Shown one piece after another: positions 22,471-30,624 of a stretch of 32,558 bases of DNA (position 1 is the stretch's first letter; every line of letters starts with the position of its first letter). The stretch is taken from positions 1 to 32,558 of the forward strand of contig JAZRAG010000066.1 in NCBI GenBank assembly GCA_045634445.1, written 5' to 3'. The DNA is from Spyradenecus sp045634445 (GTDB taxonomy: Bacteria > Verrucomicrobiota > Kiritimatiellia > RFP12 > DVOR01). Below the pieces are notes generated by a model. That model searched no databases and was not told where the DNA came from. It saw only the letters and a program-made list of their open reading frames with translations. Made by a program: the position numbers and the translations under genes.

Positions 22471-23994
22471 ATGGCTCCGCGTAAAAAACGTGCTGATTCT
22501 TCACAGGCTCCTCGTTCGCTAGCAGATGCGGCGGGTGAGGCGCCTTTGCGTCGTTCGCTTCCGCAGGATTTGGAGGCAGAACGTGGTCTGTTGGGTTCAA
22601 TTTTGATTGACTATGAACGTGTTTGGGATTTGTGCCAGATGCGTGGTGTGGTGGTTGAGGCTTTTATGGAGCCTGCGCATCGGAGTATTTATGCTGCGAT
22701 GGAACGCTTGGCGCGTAATGGTCAGCCGTTAGATGGGATTACGATTGACCATCAGTTGCAGGCGGCGAAGGAGTCGGAGATGGTCGGTGGCCTTCCGACG
22801 TTGATGGCGCTGATGGAGCGCACCCCGACGAGTGCGCACGCTGGCTATTACATTGACTTGGTGATGGCGCAGTATATCCGCCGTAGCGTATTGGGTGCGT
22901 TGCGTGAGATTGAGGAGCGTGTCTACGATGCTTCACAGGGCGTTGACTTCTTGTTGGGCGCTGCAGAACAAACCATTTTGGGTATTGGCGAGGGGCGTGA
23001 TCGCCGCGCCACGGTGGTGGACTGGAAGACTTCGGTACAGTCTACGTTGTCGATGTTGACGCGTCATTTGGAGTCGCCAGGTGAACTTTCGGGTATCCCT
23101 ACGGGCTTTAAGGCGTTGGATAATCAGTTGCGCGGTTTGCAGAAGGGTGCGATGATTGTCTTGGCAGCGCGTCCGTCGATGGGTAAGACGTCGTTAGCGA
23201 TGAATATCGCCGAATGCGTGGCCCGCGGCCGTGACATCAATGGCATTCCGATGCGCACGGGTGGCAAAACCCATCCGAAGCGCGGTGTTTTGGTCTTCTC
23301 GTGCGAAATGCCGCAGGTGCAGTTGACGACGCGTATGCTGTGCGGTATGGCTGAAATTTCGGCTCGCGAAGTGGAACGCGGCGGCCAGTTCATCAAGAAG
23401 AGTGTGGTGTTGCCTAAGTTGCAGGCGGCTGCGCGAGAATTGTGCGAAATGCCCATCTACTGTGATGACCAAGGTGGCTTGGACGTGATGGAATTGCGTG
23501 CGCGTGCTCGCCATGCCTGCAAGAAGAATCCGATTGAATTGATTGTGATTGACTATCTCCAGCTCTTGGGGCACCGTGAGTTTGCCCAACAAGGTCAGCA
23601 GGTGATGGTCTCGAAGATTTCTGGTGAAATTAAGGCAATGGCGAAGGAATTGAATGTACCTGTCCTCGTCTTGTCTCAGTTGTCGCGTGCGAATGAACAG
23701 CGCGGCGGCGATGAAAAACCAAAGAATTCAGACTTGCGTGACTCTGGTGCTATCGAACAGGACGCTGACGTAATTATGTTGCTCCGCCGTCCCAGCTTCA
23801 TGAGCTCGCGTGTGCCTGAACATGATGATCCGCTGCTTGCGATTGTGGACGTGTCCAAAAATCGTAACGGCGCTACGGGTGAGGTCCGCTTAAACTTCAA
23901 TGGCTCAATTACGCGTTTCAAAGATCGTGTTGAAACAAACCCTGAAATGCTTTCGGGGGATATGGTGCCTGCTGATGACCCTCCCACGCTTTAA
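22471..23994 (+). CDS. dnaB: Replicative DNA helicase
   Basis: DnaB is the hexameric 5'-3' helicase that unwinds DNA at the replication fork and recruits primase. The N-terminal helical domain (about residues 30-175, RSLPQDLEAERGLLGSILID) is followed by the RecA-type motor. It shows Walker A ARPSMGKTS (about 232-240), LVFSCEMP, the Walker B strand LIVIDYLQLL (about 352-361), the sensor VLVLSQLSRANEQR and an arginine-finger region near DADVIMLLRRP. KNRNGATGEVRLNFNGSITRF is the usual C-terminus. At 507 aa it is slightly long because of a basic N-terminal extension (MAPRKKRADSS). No intein is present. It is followed by bamA after 14 bp. Confidence 0.96.
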   Translation: MAPRKKRADSSQAPRSLADAAGEAPLRRSLPQDLEAERGLLGSILIDYERVWDLCQMRGVVVEAFMEPAHRSIYAAMERLARNGQPLDGITIDHQLQAAKESEMVGGLPTLMALMERTPTSAHAGYYIDLVMAQYIRRSVLGALREIEERVYDASQGVDFLLGAAEQTILGIGEGRDRRATVVDWKTSVQSTLSMLTRHLESPGELSGIPTGFKALDNQLRGLQKGAMIVLAARPSMGKTSLAMNIAECVARGRDINGIPMRTGGKTHPKRGVLVFSCEMPQVQLTTRMLCGMAEISAREVERGGQFIKKSVVLPKLQAAARELCEMPIYCDDQGGLDVMELRARARHACKKNPIELIVIDYLQLLGHREFAQQGQQVMVSKISGEIKAMAKELNVPVLVLSQLSRANEQRGGDEKPKNSDLRDSGAIEQDADVIMLLRRPSFMSSRVPEHDDPLLAIVDVSKNRNGATGEVRLNFNGSITRFKDRVETNPEMLSGDMVPADDPPTL

Positions 23995-24008
23995 GTTAGG
24001 AATAAACC

Positions 24009-26414
24009 ATGATTAAGAAAGTATGTTTATTACTTTTGGTCTCGCTCGGTGTTTGGGCGCCTACGTGGCTGCGCGCTCAAGCTGAGGCGATGGGCCCGGT
24101 GATTACGGTGAGCGCTGTGCAAGTGCGCGCTGAGGACACCTTTGGCGTTGACCCCGCTGAGGCGGTGCTCGCGATGTGTTCGGTGCAGGCTGGCTACAGT
24201 GCCCAACAGTCCGCTGTGCAGCAGGCCATCAGTGCAGACGTTAAAGCGCTCCTCTCAACGCCCTTCTATGCAAAGGCCGACGCAATGTTAGGCATGGATG
24301 AACAGGGTAACTGGGTGGTGGAATACGTCGTGAGCCGCCGTGCGCAGTTGGCTGATAATCCTGCAATCGATGGCATTGATGGCGTAATGCGCTTGGGTAA
24401 GGCTGAAAACGCGATTAAGTTGGTGCGAAATGACCGCATTGACGATGCTATCGCTGCCGCCGCCGCTGGCCGTTTGCGCGCAAAGCTCGAAGATGATGGC
24501 TATGTGAATGCGAAGGTCCACTTTGATATTCGCCATGCTGAAGCTCCGGGTTACGCCTTTTTGACCTTCCTCGTCGATGCCGGTGTGGAACGTTCCATTC
24601 GCGATTATTGCATTGAGGGGAATACCGCCTTTGACCACGATACCTTGGCTTCTGCATTCGGTTGGATGCCGATTTACAACCCCATTAGCTGGTTCACCGA
24701 CTTCCCTGTGAGCGATCCGAAGTTGGACGATGCCCGCGCCGCAATGACCGATGTCTACGTGAAGGCTGGTTATTTGGATGCTGAAATCAGCACGCCTGAA
24801 TTGCGCCAGATTGAGGGCAAGCGTGAGGGCCGTTGTGACGCCGTCTTTACGGTGGTGGAAGGTGACCTCTACACTGTGGGTGACGTGACCGTAGCGGGCG
24901 CGCAAACCTATCCTACGGCCGTCTTGGAATCGATTGCACGCGTAACCTTGGAGGCGAAGGAGTCTCGCGTCGCTTCTGCAGAAAATTTGGAGGCAATGCG
25001 TCACGCGGTGGCCGAATACTACGGTTCGCGCGGCTATGTGGATACCTTTGTGGAGGTGCAATTGGTGGCCCGTGCTGATACCCCAATCGTGGATGTGACT
25101 TACAATATCCGCAATGAGGGTGAACAGGTCCGCATTCGCAATATCGAAATCCGTGGTAATGCCATCACGCAGGATAAGGTGATTCGTCGTGAATTGGTGA
25201 TTCAGCCCGGTGAATACTACGATAGCCGCTTGATTGAACGTTCCGAAGCGCGTGTGCGTAACTTGAACTACTTCACCGAAGAAAGCGGCGTCTCGTCGTT
25301 CACGGTGAAAACGGATAACCCTGGCGAACGCGATCTCGTGTTTAATGTGCGTGAAGAGCGCACCGCTGAATGGGGCCTTGGCGCAGGTGCAAGCACCGTC
25401 GATAGCGTCTTCGTCTTCGCAAAGGTGGCGCAGCGTAACTTTGACCTCTTTAACCCCTCCAACGGTTTCCGTGGCGGTGGTCAGCGCGCAAGTGCGAGCG
25501 TGGAAGCGGGTAATCGTCGTCAGACGGTGGACTTGGCTTGGACGCAACCTTGGCTCTTTGATATCCCCTTGTCGTTCACGGTGAATGCTTACCGCCGTAT
25601 GCGTTGGTATGACCACTATGACGAAATCCGCACGGGTGCAGCCTTTACGCTTTCGTGGAAGCCTGTGCCGATTCCGTCGCCGTTTGGCGATTTGCAGTTG
25701 GACCGTATCGGTTTGCGTTACACTATTGAACAGATTCGCTTTGATGACGAAGATAGCGGCGTGTGGTACACCCGCGATGGTGATGCCTTTAGCTTTACCG
25801 ATATGGATGATGGCATCAATAGCAAGTTCCGCGTCTTCTGGAGCGAAAACCATCGGAATCGTCCCTTCTTCCCGACCTCTGGCTGGGAAAGCGAACTCTA
25901 TGCCGAAGTGGGCGTGGGTGGCGATGCGAAGGACTATGCCTGGGGCTTCACCTACTCGAAGTGGTGGGACGTTTGGTTTGACCATGTTGTCTTGACGCGT
26001 TTCCGCTTTGACACTGTGAAGGCTTACGATGGCGAAGTGCCGATTTATGACCGCTTCTTCATCGGTGGTGGCCGCACAGTGCGTGGTTTCGAATTCCGTG
26101 ATGGTGGCCCGAAGGCTTACACGGGTAAGGATGGCGCTGGCGATCACGTCGGTATCGGTGGCGAAACGCGTTGGTGCGCTACGCTCGAATACACGATTCC
26201 GTTGGTCTCTTCGCTCGGCTTTGCAGTCTTTACGGATATCGGCTCTGCTAGCGATAGCTTCTGTGATGTGAGCGACGACTTACTCTGGTCTGCAGGTTGC
26301 GGTCTTCGCTTGAATTTGCCGGGCTTCCCGATTCGCTTGGATGTGGCCTTCCCGATTACCAATGATGACGATACTGAAGAAGAAACCTTCACCTTCTGGA
26401 TCGGCGTGGATTAA
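24009..26414 (+). CDS. bamA: Outer-membrane protein assembly factor BamA
   Basis: BamA folds and inserts beta-barrel proteins into the outer membrane. The 801-residue protein has a signal peptide (to about residue 25), a series of POTRA domains (about 30-420; for example VRIRNIEIRGNAITQDKVIRREL style repeats) and a C-terminal barrel (about 430-801). The barrel contains GGGRTVRGF, the conserved VRGF/Y loop motif. The last residues are FTFWIGVD, so the chain ends in Asp rather than the usual terminal Phe of outer-membrane proteins. AGGA lies seven bases before the ATG. It is followed by skp, its usual partner in many genomes. Confidence 0.94.
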   Translation: MIKKVCLLLLVSLGVWAPTWLRAQAEAMGPVITVSAVQVRAEDTFGVDPAEAVLAMCSVQAGYSAQQSAVQQAISADVKALLSTPFYAKADAMLGMDEQGNWVVEYVVSRRAQLADNPAIDGIDGVMRLGKAENAIKLVRNDRIDDAIAAAAAGRLRAKLEDDGYVNAKVHFDIRHAEAPGYAFLTFLVDAGVERSIRDYCIEGNTAFDHDTLASAFGWMPIYNPISWFTDFPVSDPKLDDARAAMTDVYVKAGYLDAEISTPELRQIEGKREGRCDAVFTVVEGDLYTVGDVTVAGAQTYPTAVLESIARVTLEAKESRVASAENLEAMRHAVAEYYGSRGYVDTFVEVQLVARADTPIVDVTYNIRNEGEQVRIRNIEIRGNAITQDKVIRRELVIQPGEYYDSRLIERSEARVRNLNYFTEESGVSSFTVKTDNPGERDLVFNVREERTAEWGLGAGASTVDSVFVFAKVAQRNFDLFNPSNGFRGGGQRASASVEAGNRRQTVDLAWTQPWLFDIPLSFTVNAYRRMRWYDHYDEIRTGAAFTLSWKPVPIPSPFGDLQLDRIGLRYTIEQIRFDDEDSGVWYTRDGDAFSFTDMDDGINSKFRVFWSENHRNRPFFPTSGWESELYAEVGVGGDAKDYAWGFTYSKWWDVWFDHVVLTRFRFDTVKAYDGEVPIYDRFFIGGGRTVRGFEFRDGGPKAYTGKDGAGDHVGIGGETRWCATLEYTIPLVSSLGFAVFTDIGSASDSFCDVSDDLLWSAGCGLRLNLPGFPIRLDVAFPITNDDDTEEETFTFWIGVD

Positions 26415-26456
26415 TCTGAGCCCTGTGATTGAATGTTAATTTTGAAAGGAAAAAAG

Positions 26457-27101
26457 ATGAAAAAAGTATTCGCCTCTGTTTTCGCCGCCTTTGTCGCAAT
26501 GACCGTCTCTGCCGGTGGCATCGCTGTGATTGATATGGAACGTATTCTCGAAGCTCACCCGAATACGCCCAACGATAAGAAGTTGTTGGAAACCACCTTG
26601 GAAGATTACAGCGAAGAACGCGATGCCTTGCGCGCTGCCTTGGATGAAAAGCAGGCCGCCCTCGAAAAGATGGTGCAGTCCGCGCAGAATCCCATGCTCG
26701 CCCCCGCAAAGGTCGCTGAATTGAAGACCAAGTGCGAAAAGGCCTTTAAGGAACTCGAAGACCAGCGTATGAAGGCCGAAACGCAGATGCAGTCGCGCAG
26801 CCGCGAACTCGCAGAATTGGAACGTCGCTTGATTAAGCGCACGTCTGAGGCTGTGATTGAACAGTTGCAGGTCTACGCGAAGGAAAAGGGCTACGATGCT
26901 GTGGTCTATAAGAACATGGTCCCTTATGTGACCGCTGAATTGGATATCACTGACGAAATCATCAAGATTTGCGGTGGTACGCCTGCCGTCACTGAAGAAG
27001 AACCGCCCGCCGCTGAGGCCCCCGCCGCAGAAAAACCTTTGTCTGCCCCCGCAAAGTTCGCCACCGCTGGCGAATTGGCCGCAGATGAAGTAAAGGAATG
27101 A
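26457..27101 (+). CDS. skp: OmpH/Skp family periplasmic chaperone
   Basis: Skp holds unfolded outer-membrane proteins on their way to BamA. The 214-residue product has a signal peptide ending near VSAGG and the family start IAVIDMERILEAHP. Long charged helices (about 40-125) form the tentacles and a final strand region, EKGYDAVVYKN, follows. A C-terminal extension of about 40 residues rich in Pro, Ala and Glu (TPAVTEEEPPAAEAPAAE and on) is beyond the usual family length. ATG at 26457 is chosen since AAAGGA lies six bases upstream; a longer frame from 26433 has no ribosome binding site. It sits 42 bp after bamA. Confidence 0.93.
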   Translation: MKKVFASVFAAFVAMTVSAGGIAVIDMERILEAHPNTPNDKKLLETTLEDYSEERDALRAALDEKQAALEKMVQSAQNPMLAPAKVAELKTKCEKAFKELEDQRMKAETQMQSRSRELAELERRLIKRTSEAVIEQLQVYAKEKGYDAVVYKNMVPYVTAELDITDEIIKICGGTPAVTEEEPPAAEAPAAEKPLSAPAKFATAGELAADEVKE

Positions 27102-27110
27102 AATGTCACG

Positions 27111-27134
27111 CGCAGTGGTCAATGGATCACTGCG
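27111..27134. other. Intercistronic 10-bp hairpin between skp and the hisI-like gene
   Basis: CGCAGTGGTC (27111-27120), the loop AATG and GATCACTGCG (27125-27134) pair over ten bases, with one G-T pair. No T tract follows on the plus strand, so it is not a standard terminator. It could be an RNA processing or stabilising element inside an operon. Confidence 0.5.
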
Positions 27135-27157
27135 ACGCTTAAAAAGAAAGTAATATC

Positions 27158-27586
27158 ATGTCTCACGAACTCGAAGAAGGTTTGAAGCTCACGCTTGATT
27201 TCACAAAGATCGCAAAGGTCGCCGCAAATATTAAGGAAGACAAGGATAACGTCATTCCTGTGGCCATTCAGCACGCCGATACGAAGGAAGTGATTTTGCT
27301 CGCTTACACGAATCGCCAGGCAATGGAATTGACCTTTAAGACGCGCACGTTGACCCTCTGGTCGACTTCCCGTAATGTCCTCTGGGAAAAGGGAAAGACT
27401 TCTGGCGAAAGCTTTGAGGTCTTGGAAGCACGCGTCAATTGCGAACAGAATTCCTTGGTCTATTTCGTCCGTCCGCGCCGTAGCAATATCTGCCACACGA
27501 AGAATAGCGCTGGCGTCCCGCGTAACTGCTACTATCGTTCCGTCAATATGGACGATGGCGAAACCTTGACCAATCTTGACCCGTAA
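27158..27586 (+). CDS. HisI-like protein (phosphoribosyl-AMP cyclohydrolase family)
   Basis: HisI opens the adenine ring of phosphoribosyl-AMP in histidine synthesis. The 142-residue protein has the family layout: IPVAIQHADTKEVILLAYTN, LWSTSRNVLWEKGKTSGE, then VNCEQNSLV and ICHTKNS with NCYYR. The three zinc cysteines are kept (about Cys95, Cys112, Cys124). The magnesium-binding DCDxD motif reads N94-C95-E96-Q97-N98, so two of three acids are amides and one is Glu. About five extra residues lie between the last two cysteines. No other his gene is nearby. It may be a diverged HisI or a paralogue with another role. The ribosome binding site is weak. Confidence 0.85.
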   Translation: MSHELEEGLKLTLDFTKIAKVAANIKEDKDNVIPVAIQHADTKEVILLAYTNRQAMELTFKTRTLTLWSTSRNVLWEKGKTSGESFEVLEARVNCEQNSLVYFVRPRRSNICHTKNSAGVPRNCYYRSVNMDDGETLTNLDP

Positions 27587-27639
27587 GTCGACGCTTGCCG
27601 CTGCAGTTCCCTTTCAATGGCACTGTCGTGAAGGATAAA

Positions 27640-27663
27640 ATGCCTCTCCGCGCCAGCCGCTGA
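27640..27663 (+). CDS. Possible 7-codon upstream ORF before the glycosyltransferase
   Basis: ATG at 27640 follows AAGGA (27631-27635) by four bases and encodes MPLRASR before a TGA. It lies 39 bases before the glycosyltransferase start, which itself lacks a ribosome binding site. It could be a leader peptide, or chance. Confidence 0.15.
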   Translation: MPLRASR

Positions 27664-27702
27664 AAGGATGCCGCAGAAGCCGCCCGTCGCGCCGTCATTC
27701 AT

Positions 27703-29499
27703 ATGTCGCCATTAAATGACAATGACTGGTCCTCAGCCCACCGCCTTTTTGGGGATGGTGGGCTGAGTATTGTTTTGCCTTGTCATAATTTGGTGACATC
27801 GGTCGTCGAACACTTAACGCAGTTAAATGCGCGCTTGGCTGAAAAGCACTTCCCGTACCAACTCATCCCCGTCGATGACGGCAGTACTGATGGCACGGGT
27901 GAGGCGCTTCAGGCGTTGGCCGCGCAGCTCCCCTCGGTCCAACCCATCTGCTTCCCTGAGAATCGCGGAAAGGGTGCCGCTGTCTTAGCGGGCGCGCAGC
28001 GTGCGCAGTATGCGTGGGTGCTCTTGTTGGATGGCGATTTTGACTTAGATCCGATGACCTTGCCTGCCTTTTGCGATGTGGCCGAATCCTCCGGTGCCGA
28101 CATCGTTACGGGAAGTAAATTGCATCCCGATGCGCAGGTCAATTACCCCTTGCGCCGTCGCCTCTGTAGTGCGCTCTACCACGGCTTAACGCGCCGCTGC
28201 TTGCAGTTGCCTGTGCGTGATACGCAGAGTGGAATGAAGTTGATTCGCCGCGAGGCACTGGCATACGCGACCGACCGCGTACTGGTCAAACGCTTTGCCT
28301 TCGATTTGGAGTTGCTCGCGGTGATGAAGGGTGGCGGTTTTACCTTTGCGGAGGCGCCTGTGCGGATTGATTTTGGATTGCGTTGGGGCTGTGTTTCGCC
28401 GCGGGTCTTGTGGCGCACATTGATTGACACCTTTGCCATCGCCTACCGTTCGCGCTTGTTGCACTACTACGAGGGCCTAACGCCCTTACCGAAGGTCCCC
28501 GAGGCTGCCGAGGGGCCGTGCTTCAGTTTGATTGTGGCGTGCCCTGGAGATAGCGCCGTCTTGCGTCGTTTGATTGACGCCTTAAAGGTGCAAACGTACC
28601 GCAATTTCGAAGTCATCTTCTTGCCAGACCGCCTCTTGGTGCGCCCAGAGGTCAATTACCGCTTTAAAATTGTGGCCACAGGCCCCGTGCGCCCCGCTCG
28701 CAAACGTAATATGGGTGCTGTCGCCGCCAAGGGCGATGTCCTCGTCTTTATTGATGATGACGCCTATCCGCGTGAAGATTGGCTCGCCAATGCCGCCGCA
28801 CGGTTTACCCACCCCGAAATCCATGCCTTAGGTGGCCCTGGCTTAACGCCGCCGGATGACCCGCCCTTGGCCCAATTATCTGGCGCTATCTTTGCTTCGC
28901 CCTTGGTTTCGGGTAATTTCCGTTGCCGTTACTTTATTCAGGGACCCTTGCGCCGCGTGGAGGATTTCCCGAGTTGCAATCTCTTTGTGCGCCGTGAGGT
29001 CTTTGAGGCTGTGCGCGGCTTCCGTGAGGATTTCTGGCCTGGAGAAGATACCCTCTTGTGCGCAGATATCCAACAAAAGGGCTACGCTTTATGGTACGAA
29101 CCGCGTGTGGTCGTCTATCACCACCGCCGCCCAGTCTTAGGTCCGCACTTGCGTCAGGTGGGGCGTTATGCCTTGCATCGCGGCTACTTTGCCCGTCGCA
29201 TCGGTCTGAATTCGCGCCGTATTTCCTATATGTTGCCCAGCCTCTTTGTCTTGGGCTTAGTCTTGGGCCTGCCCGCGTGCTACGCATTACCGCTCCTATG
29301 GTGGGGCTACTTGCCTGTCGTAACGCTCTACCTCGTCCTCACGGGCTTAGATGCACTCTTAGAATCGCCTGCCATGCGTTACGTGCCCACCTTCTGGGTG
29401 GGGTTAGTCGCTACCCATCTGTGGTATGGCATCCGCTTTTTACAGGGCGTCGTATCGCGTCAAATGCCATGTGGCGTGATTGACTTTGATCATCGTTGA
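27703..29499 (+). CDS. Two-domain family 2 glycosyltransferase with C-terminal membrane helices
   Basis: The 598-residue protein joins two GT-A (GT2) domains. The first (about 20-250) resembles dolichyl-phosphate sugar synthases: VLPCHN, VDDGSTDGT (57-65), LLDGDFDLDP with DGD at 110-112, and DTQSGMKLIRREA. These transfer a sugar from a nucleotide to a polyprenyl phosphate. The second (about 258-490) is of the rhamnosyl/cellulose-synthase type, with ARKRNMGAVAAKGDVLVFIDDDAYP and GEDTLLCADIQQKGY. Two or three hydrophobic segments (about 505-580) anchor the C-terminus. It probably builds a surface glycan at the inner membrane; acceptor and donor are unknown. The frame is open back to 27664, but ATG at 27703 is the only standard start; it has no Shine-Dalgarno sequence. 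Confidence 0.9.
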   Translation: MSPLNDNDWSSAHRLFGDGGLSIVLPCHNLVTSVVEHLTQLNARLAEKHFPYQLIPVDDGSTDGTGEALQALAAQLPSVQPICFPENRGKGAAVLAGAQRAQYAWVLLLDGDFDLDPMTLPAFCDVAESSGADIVTGSKLHPDAQVNYPLRRRLCSALYHGLTRRCLQLPVRDTQSGMKLIRREALAYATDRVLVKRFAFDLELLAVMKGGGFTFAEAPVRIDFGLRWGCVSPRVLWRTLIDTFAIAYRSRLLHYYEGLTPLPKVPEAAEGPCFSLIVACPGDSAVLRRLIDALKVQTYRNFEVIFLPDRLLVRPEVNYRFKIVATGPVRPARKRNMGAVAAKGDVLVFIDDDAYPREDWLANAAARFTHPEIHALGGPGLTPPDDPPLAQLSGAIFASPLVSGNFRCRYFIQGPLRRVEDFPSCNLFVRREVFEAVRGFREDFWPGEDTLLCADIQQKGYALWYEPRVVVYHHRRPVLGPHLRQVGRYALHRGYFARRIGLNSRRISYMLPSLFVLGLVLGLPACYALPLLWWGYLPVVTLYLVLTGLDALLESPAMRYVPTFWVGLVATHLWYGIRFLQGVVSRQMPCGVIDFDHR

Positions 29500-29516
29500 A
29501 TTTGAAAGGAGCCAAC

Positions 29517-30353
29517 ATGCGTTGGATTGGTCCTCATGTCTCTGCTGCCGGAGCTCCCGCTGCCGCCATTAAAAACGCCCTCGCCGTCGGCGCCACAGGG
29601 TTCGCCTTGTTTGTAAAAAACCAACGCCAATGGATTGGTAAACCCCTCGCCGCCGCAGATGTCGCCGACTTCCGTCAAGCCATGACCGAGGCCCCTTATC
29701 TGCCAGGACAGGTCTTACCGCATGCCGGTTATTTGATTAACTTGGCCAATCCCGATTCTGAGATGCACCAGAAGAGCATGGGCTCCTTCTTAGATGAATT
29801 GCACCGCTGTGAAACCTTGGGCCTCGATCGCCTCAACTTGCACCCAGGTTCGCACTTAAACAAACTTTCCATTGAAGCCGCCTGTGATCGCGTGGCAGAG
29901 AGTATCAACCGCGCCCTCGCCGAAACCACTGGCGTCACCGTCGTCATTGAAAACACCGCCGGTCAAGGCGCCTACCTCGGCTCCAAACCAGACGAATTGC
30001 AACGCATCATCGCGGGCGTCAATGACAAGACACGTATCGGCTTCTGCATCGATACCGCACACACCTTCGCCGCAGGCTATGACCTCCGCGATGAAGCGCA
30101 GTTTGACGCCTTCTTCAACGAACTCGACCAGAAGATTGGCCTCAACTACCTCCGCGGCATGCATTTGAATGATTCAAAGAGCGCCCTCGCCTCCCACCAT
30201 GACCGACACGAATCCCTCGGCCAAGGATACCTCGGTTGGGCCCCCTTCGAACGCATCGCCCGCGACCCCCGCTTCGAAAACATCCCCCTCATCCTCGAAA
30301 CCCCAGACGACACCCTCTGGCCCGAAGAAACCACCCGCCTCCTCAACGCCTAA
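29517..30353 (+). CDS. nfo: Endonuclease IV (AP endonuclease)
   Basis: Nfo cuts DNA 5' to abasic sites in base-excision repair. The 278-residue TIM barrel has all the zinc-site motifs: GPHVSAAG at the start, LPHAGYLINLAN, LHPGSH, VVIENTAGQG, CIDTAHTFAAGYD, HLNDSKSA, HHDRHESLGQGYLG and LILETPDD. ATG at 29517 is preceded by AAAGGAG at five bases; an upstream TTG at 29496 overlaps the glycosyltransferase stop and is less likely. Codon use becomes strongly C-rich toward the 3' end. It is the last gene of the plus-strand run. Confidence 0.96.
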   Translation: MRWIGPHVSAAGAPAAAIKNALAVGATGFALFVKNQRQWIGKPLAAADVADFRQAMTEAPYLPGQVLPHAGYLINLANPDSEMHQKSMGSFLDELHRCETLGLDRLNLHPGSHLNKLSIEAACDRVAESINRALAETTGVTVVIENTAGQGAYLGSKPDELQRIIAGVNDKTRIGFCIDTAHTFAAGYDLRDEAQFDAFFNELDQKIGLNYLRGMHLNDSKSALASHHDRHESLGQGYLGWAPFERIARDPRFENIPLILETPDDTLWPEETTRLLNA

Positions 30354-30433
30354 TGACAGTGGCGCAGCCGCCTTGCGGAGCACCCTAAACACACGGGGTG
30401 ACGCGCCTTTTTGTGTCTTTTGTGTGTTTTGTG

Positions 30434-30520
30434 GTTTCTAAAATTCGTCGTTCTGCCGCGCAGCGGCCCAGCGCAATCTATTCGTGTAATTCGTGGTTCC
30501 CCTAAATTCGCAGTTCCCGT
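30434..30520. repeat. Short direct repeats of AATTCGnnGTTCC type
   Basis: Three degenerate copies, AAATTCGTCGTTCTG, AATTCGTGGTTCCCC and AAATTCGCAGTTCCC, lie near 30440, 30488 and 30504. TTCGTG also repeats within TTCGTGTAATTCGTGGTT (30481-30498). The stretch has no gene. I recall similar TTCGTG-rich interspersed repeats in intergenic DNA of environmental bacteria, but could not check this. Confidence 0.45.
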
Positions 30521-30570
30521 AAACATGGGGTGAAGCGCACAGCGCTTCCGCGGGGGGCGCGTAGCCCCCG
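30455..30570. repeat. Cluster of small GC-rich palindromes (REP-like)
   Basis: Three hairpins share one design, a GC stem with a very short loop: GCCGC-GCA-GCGGC (30455-30467), GAAGCGC-ACA-GCGCTTC (30532-30548) and a CGGGGG/CCCCCG stem over GCGTA (30551-30570). A looser GGCGCAGCCGCC lies at 30361. They occupy the gap between nfo and the convergent minus-strand genes and may act as transcript ends or as binding sites. No clear T tract follows. Confidence 0.55.
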
Positions 30571-30624
30571 TCTATTCGCAACCGCCACCTATTTTTTTGG
30601 GTGGTTTTAAATCTGCTGTGGTTC

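Noticed and set aside
24288..26147. Very long open frame (619 codons) antisense to bamA
   Set aside because: It mirrors the codon bias of bamA; the bamA frame has a signal peptide, POTRA/barrel motifs and a ribosome binding site, while the antisense product has no recognisable domain.
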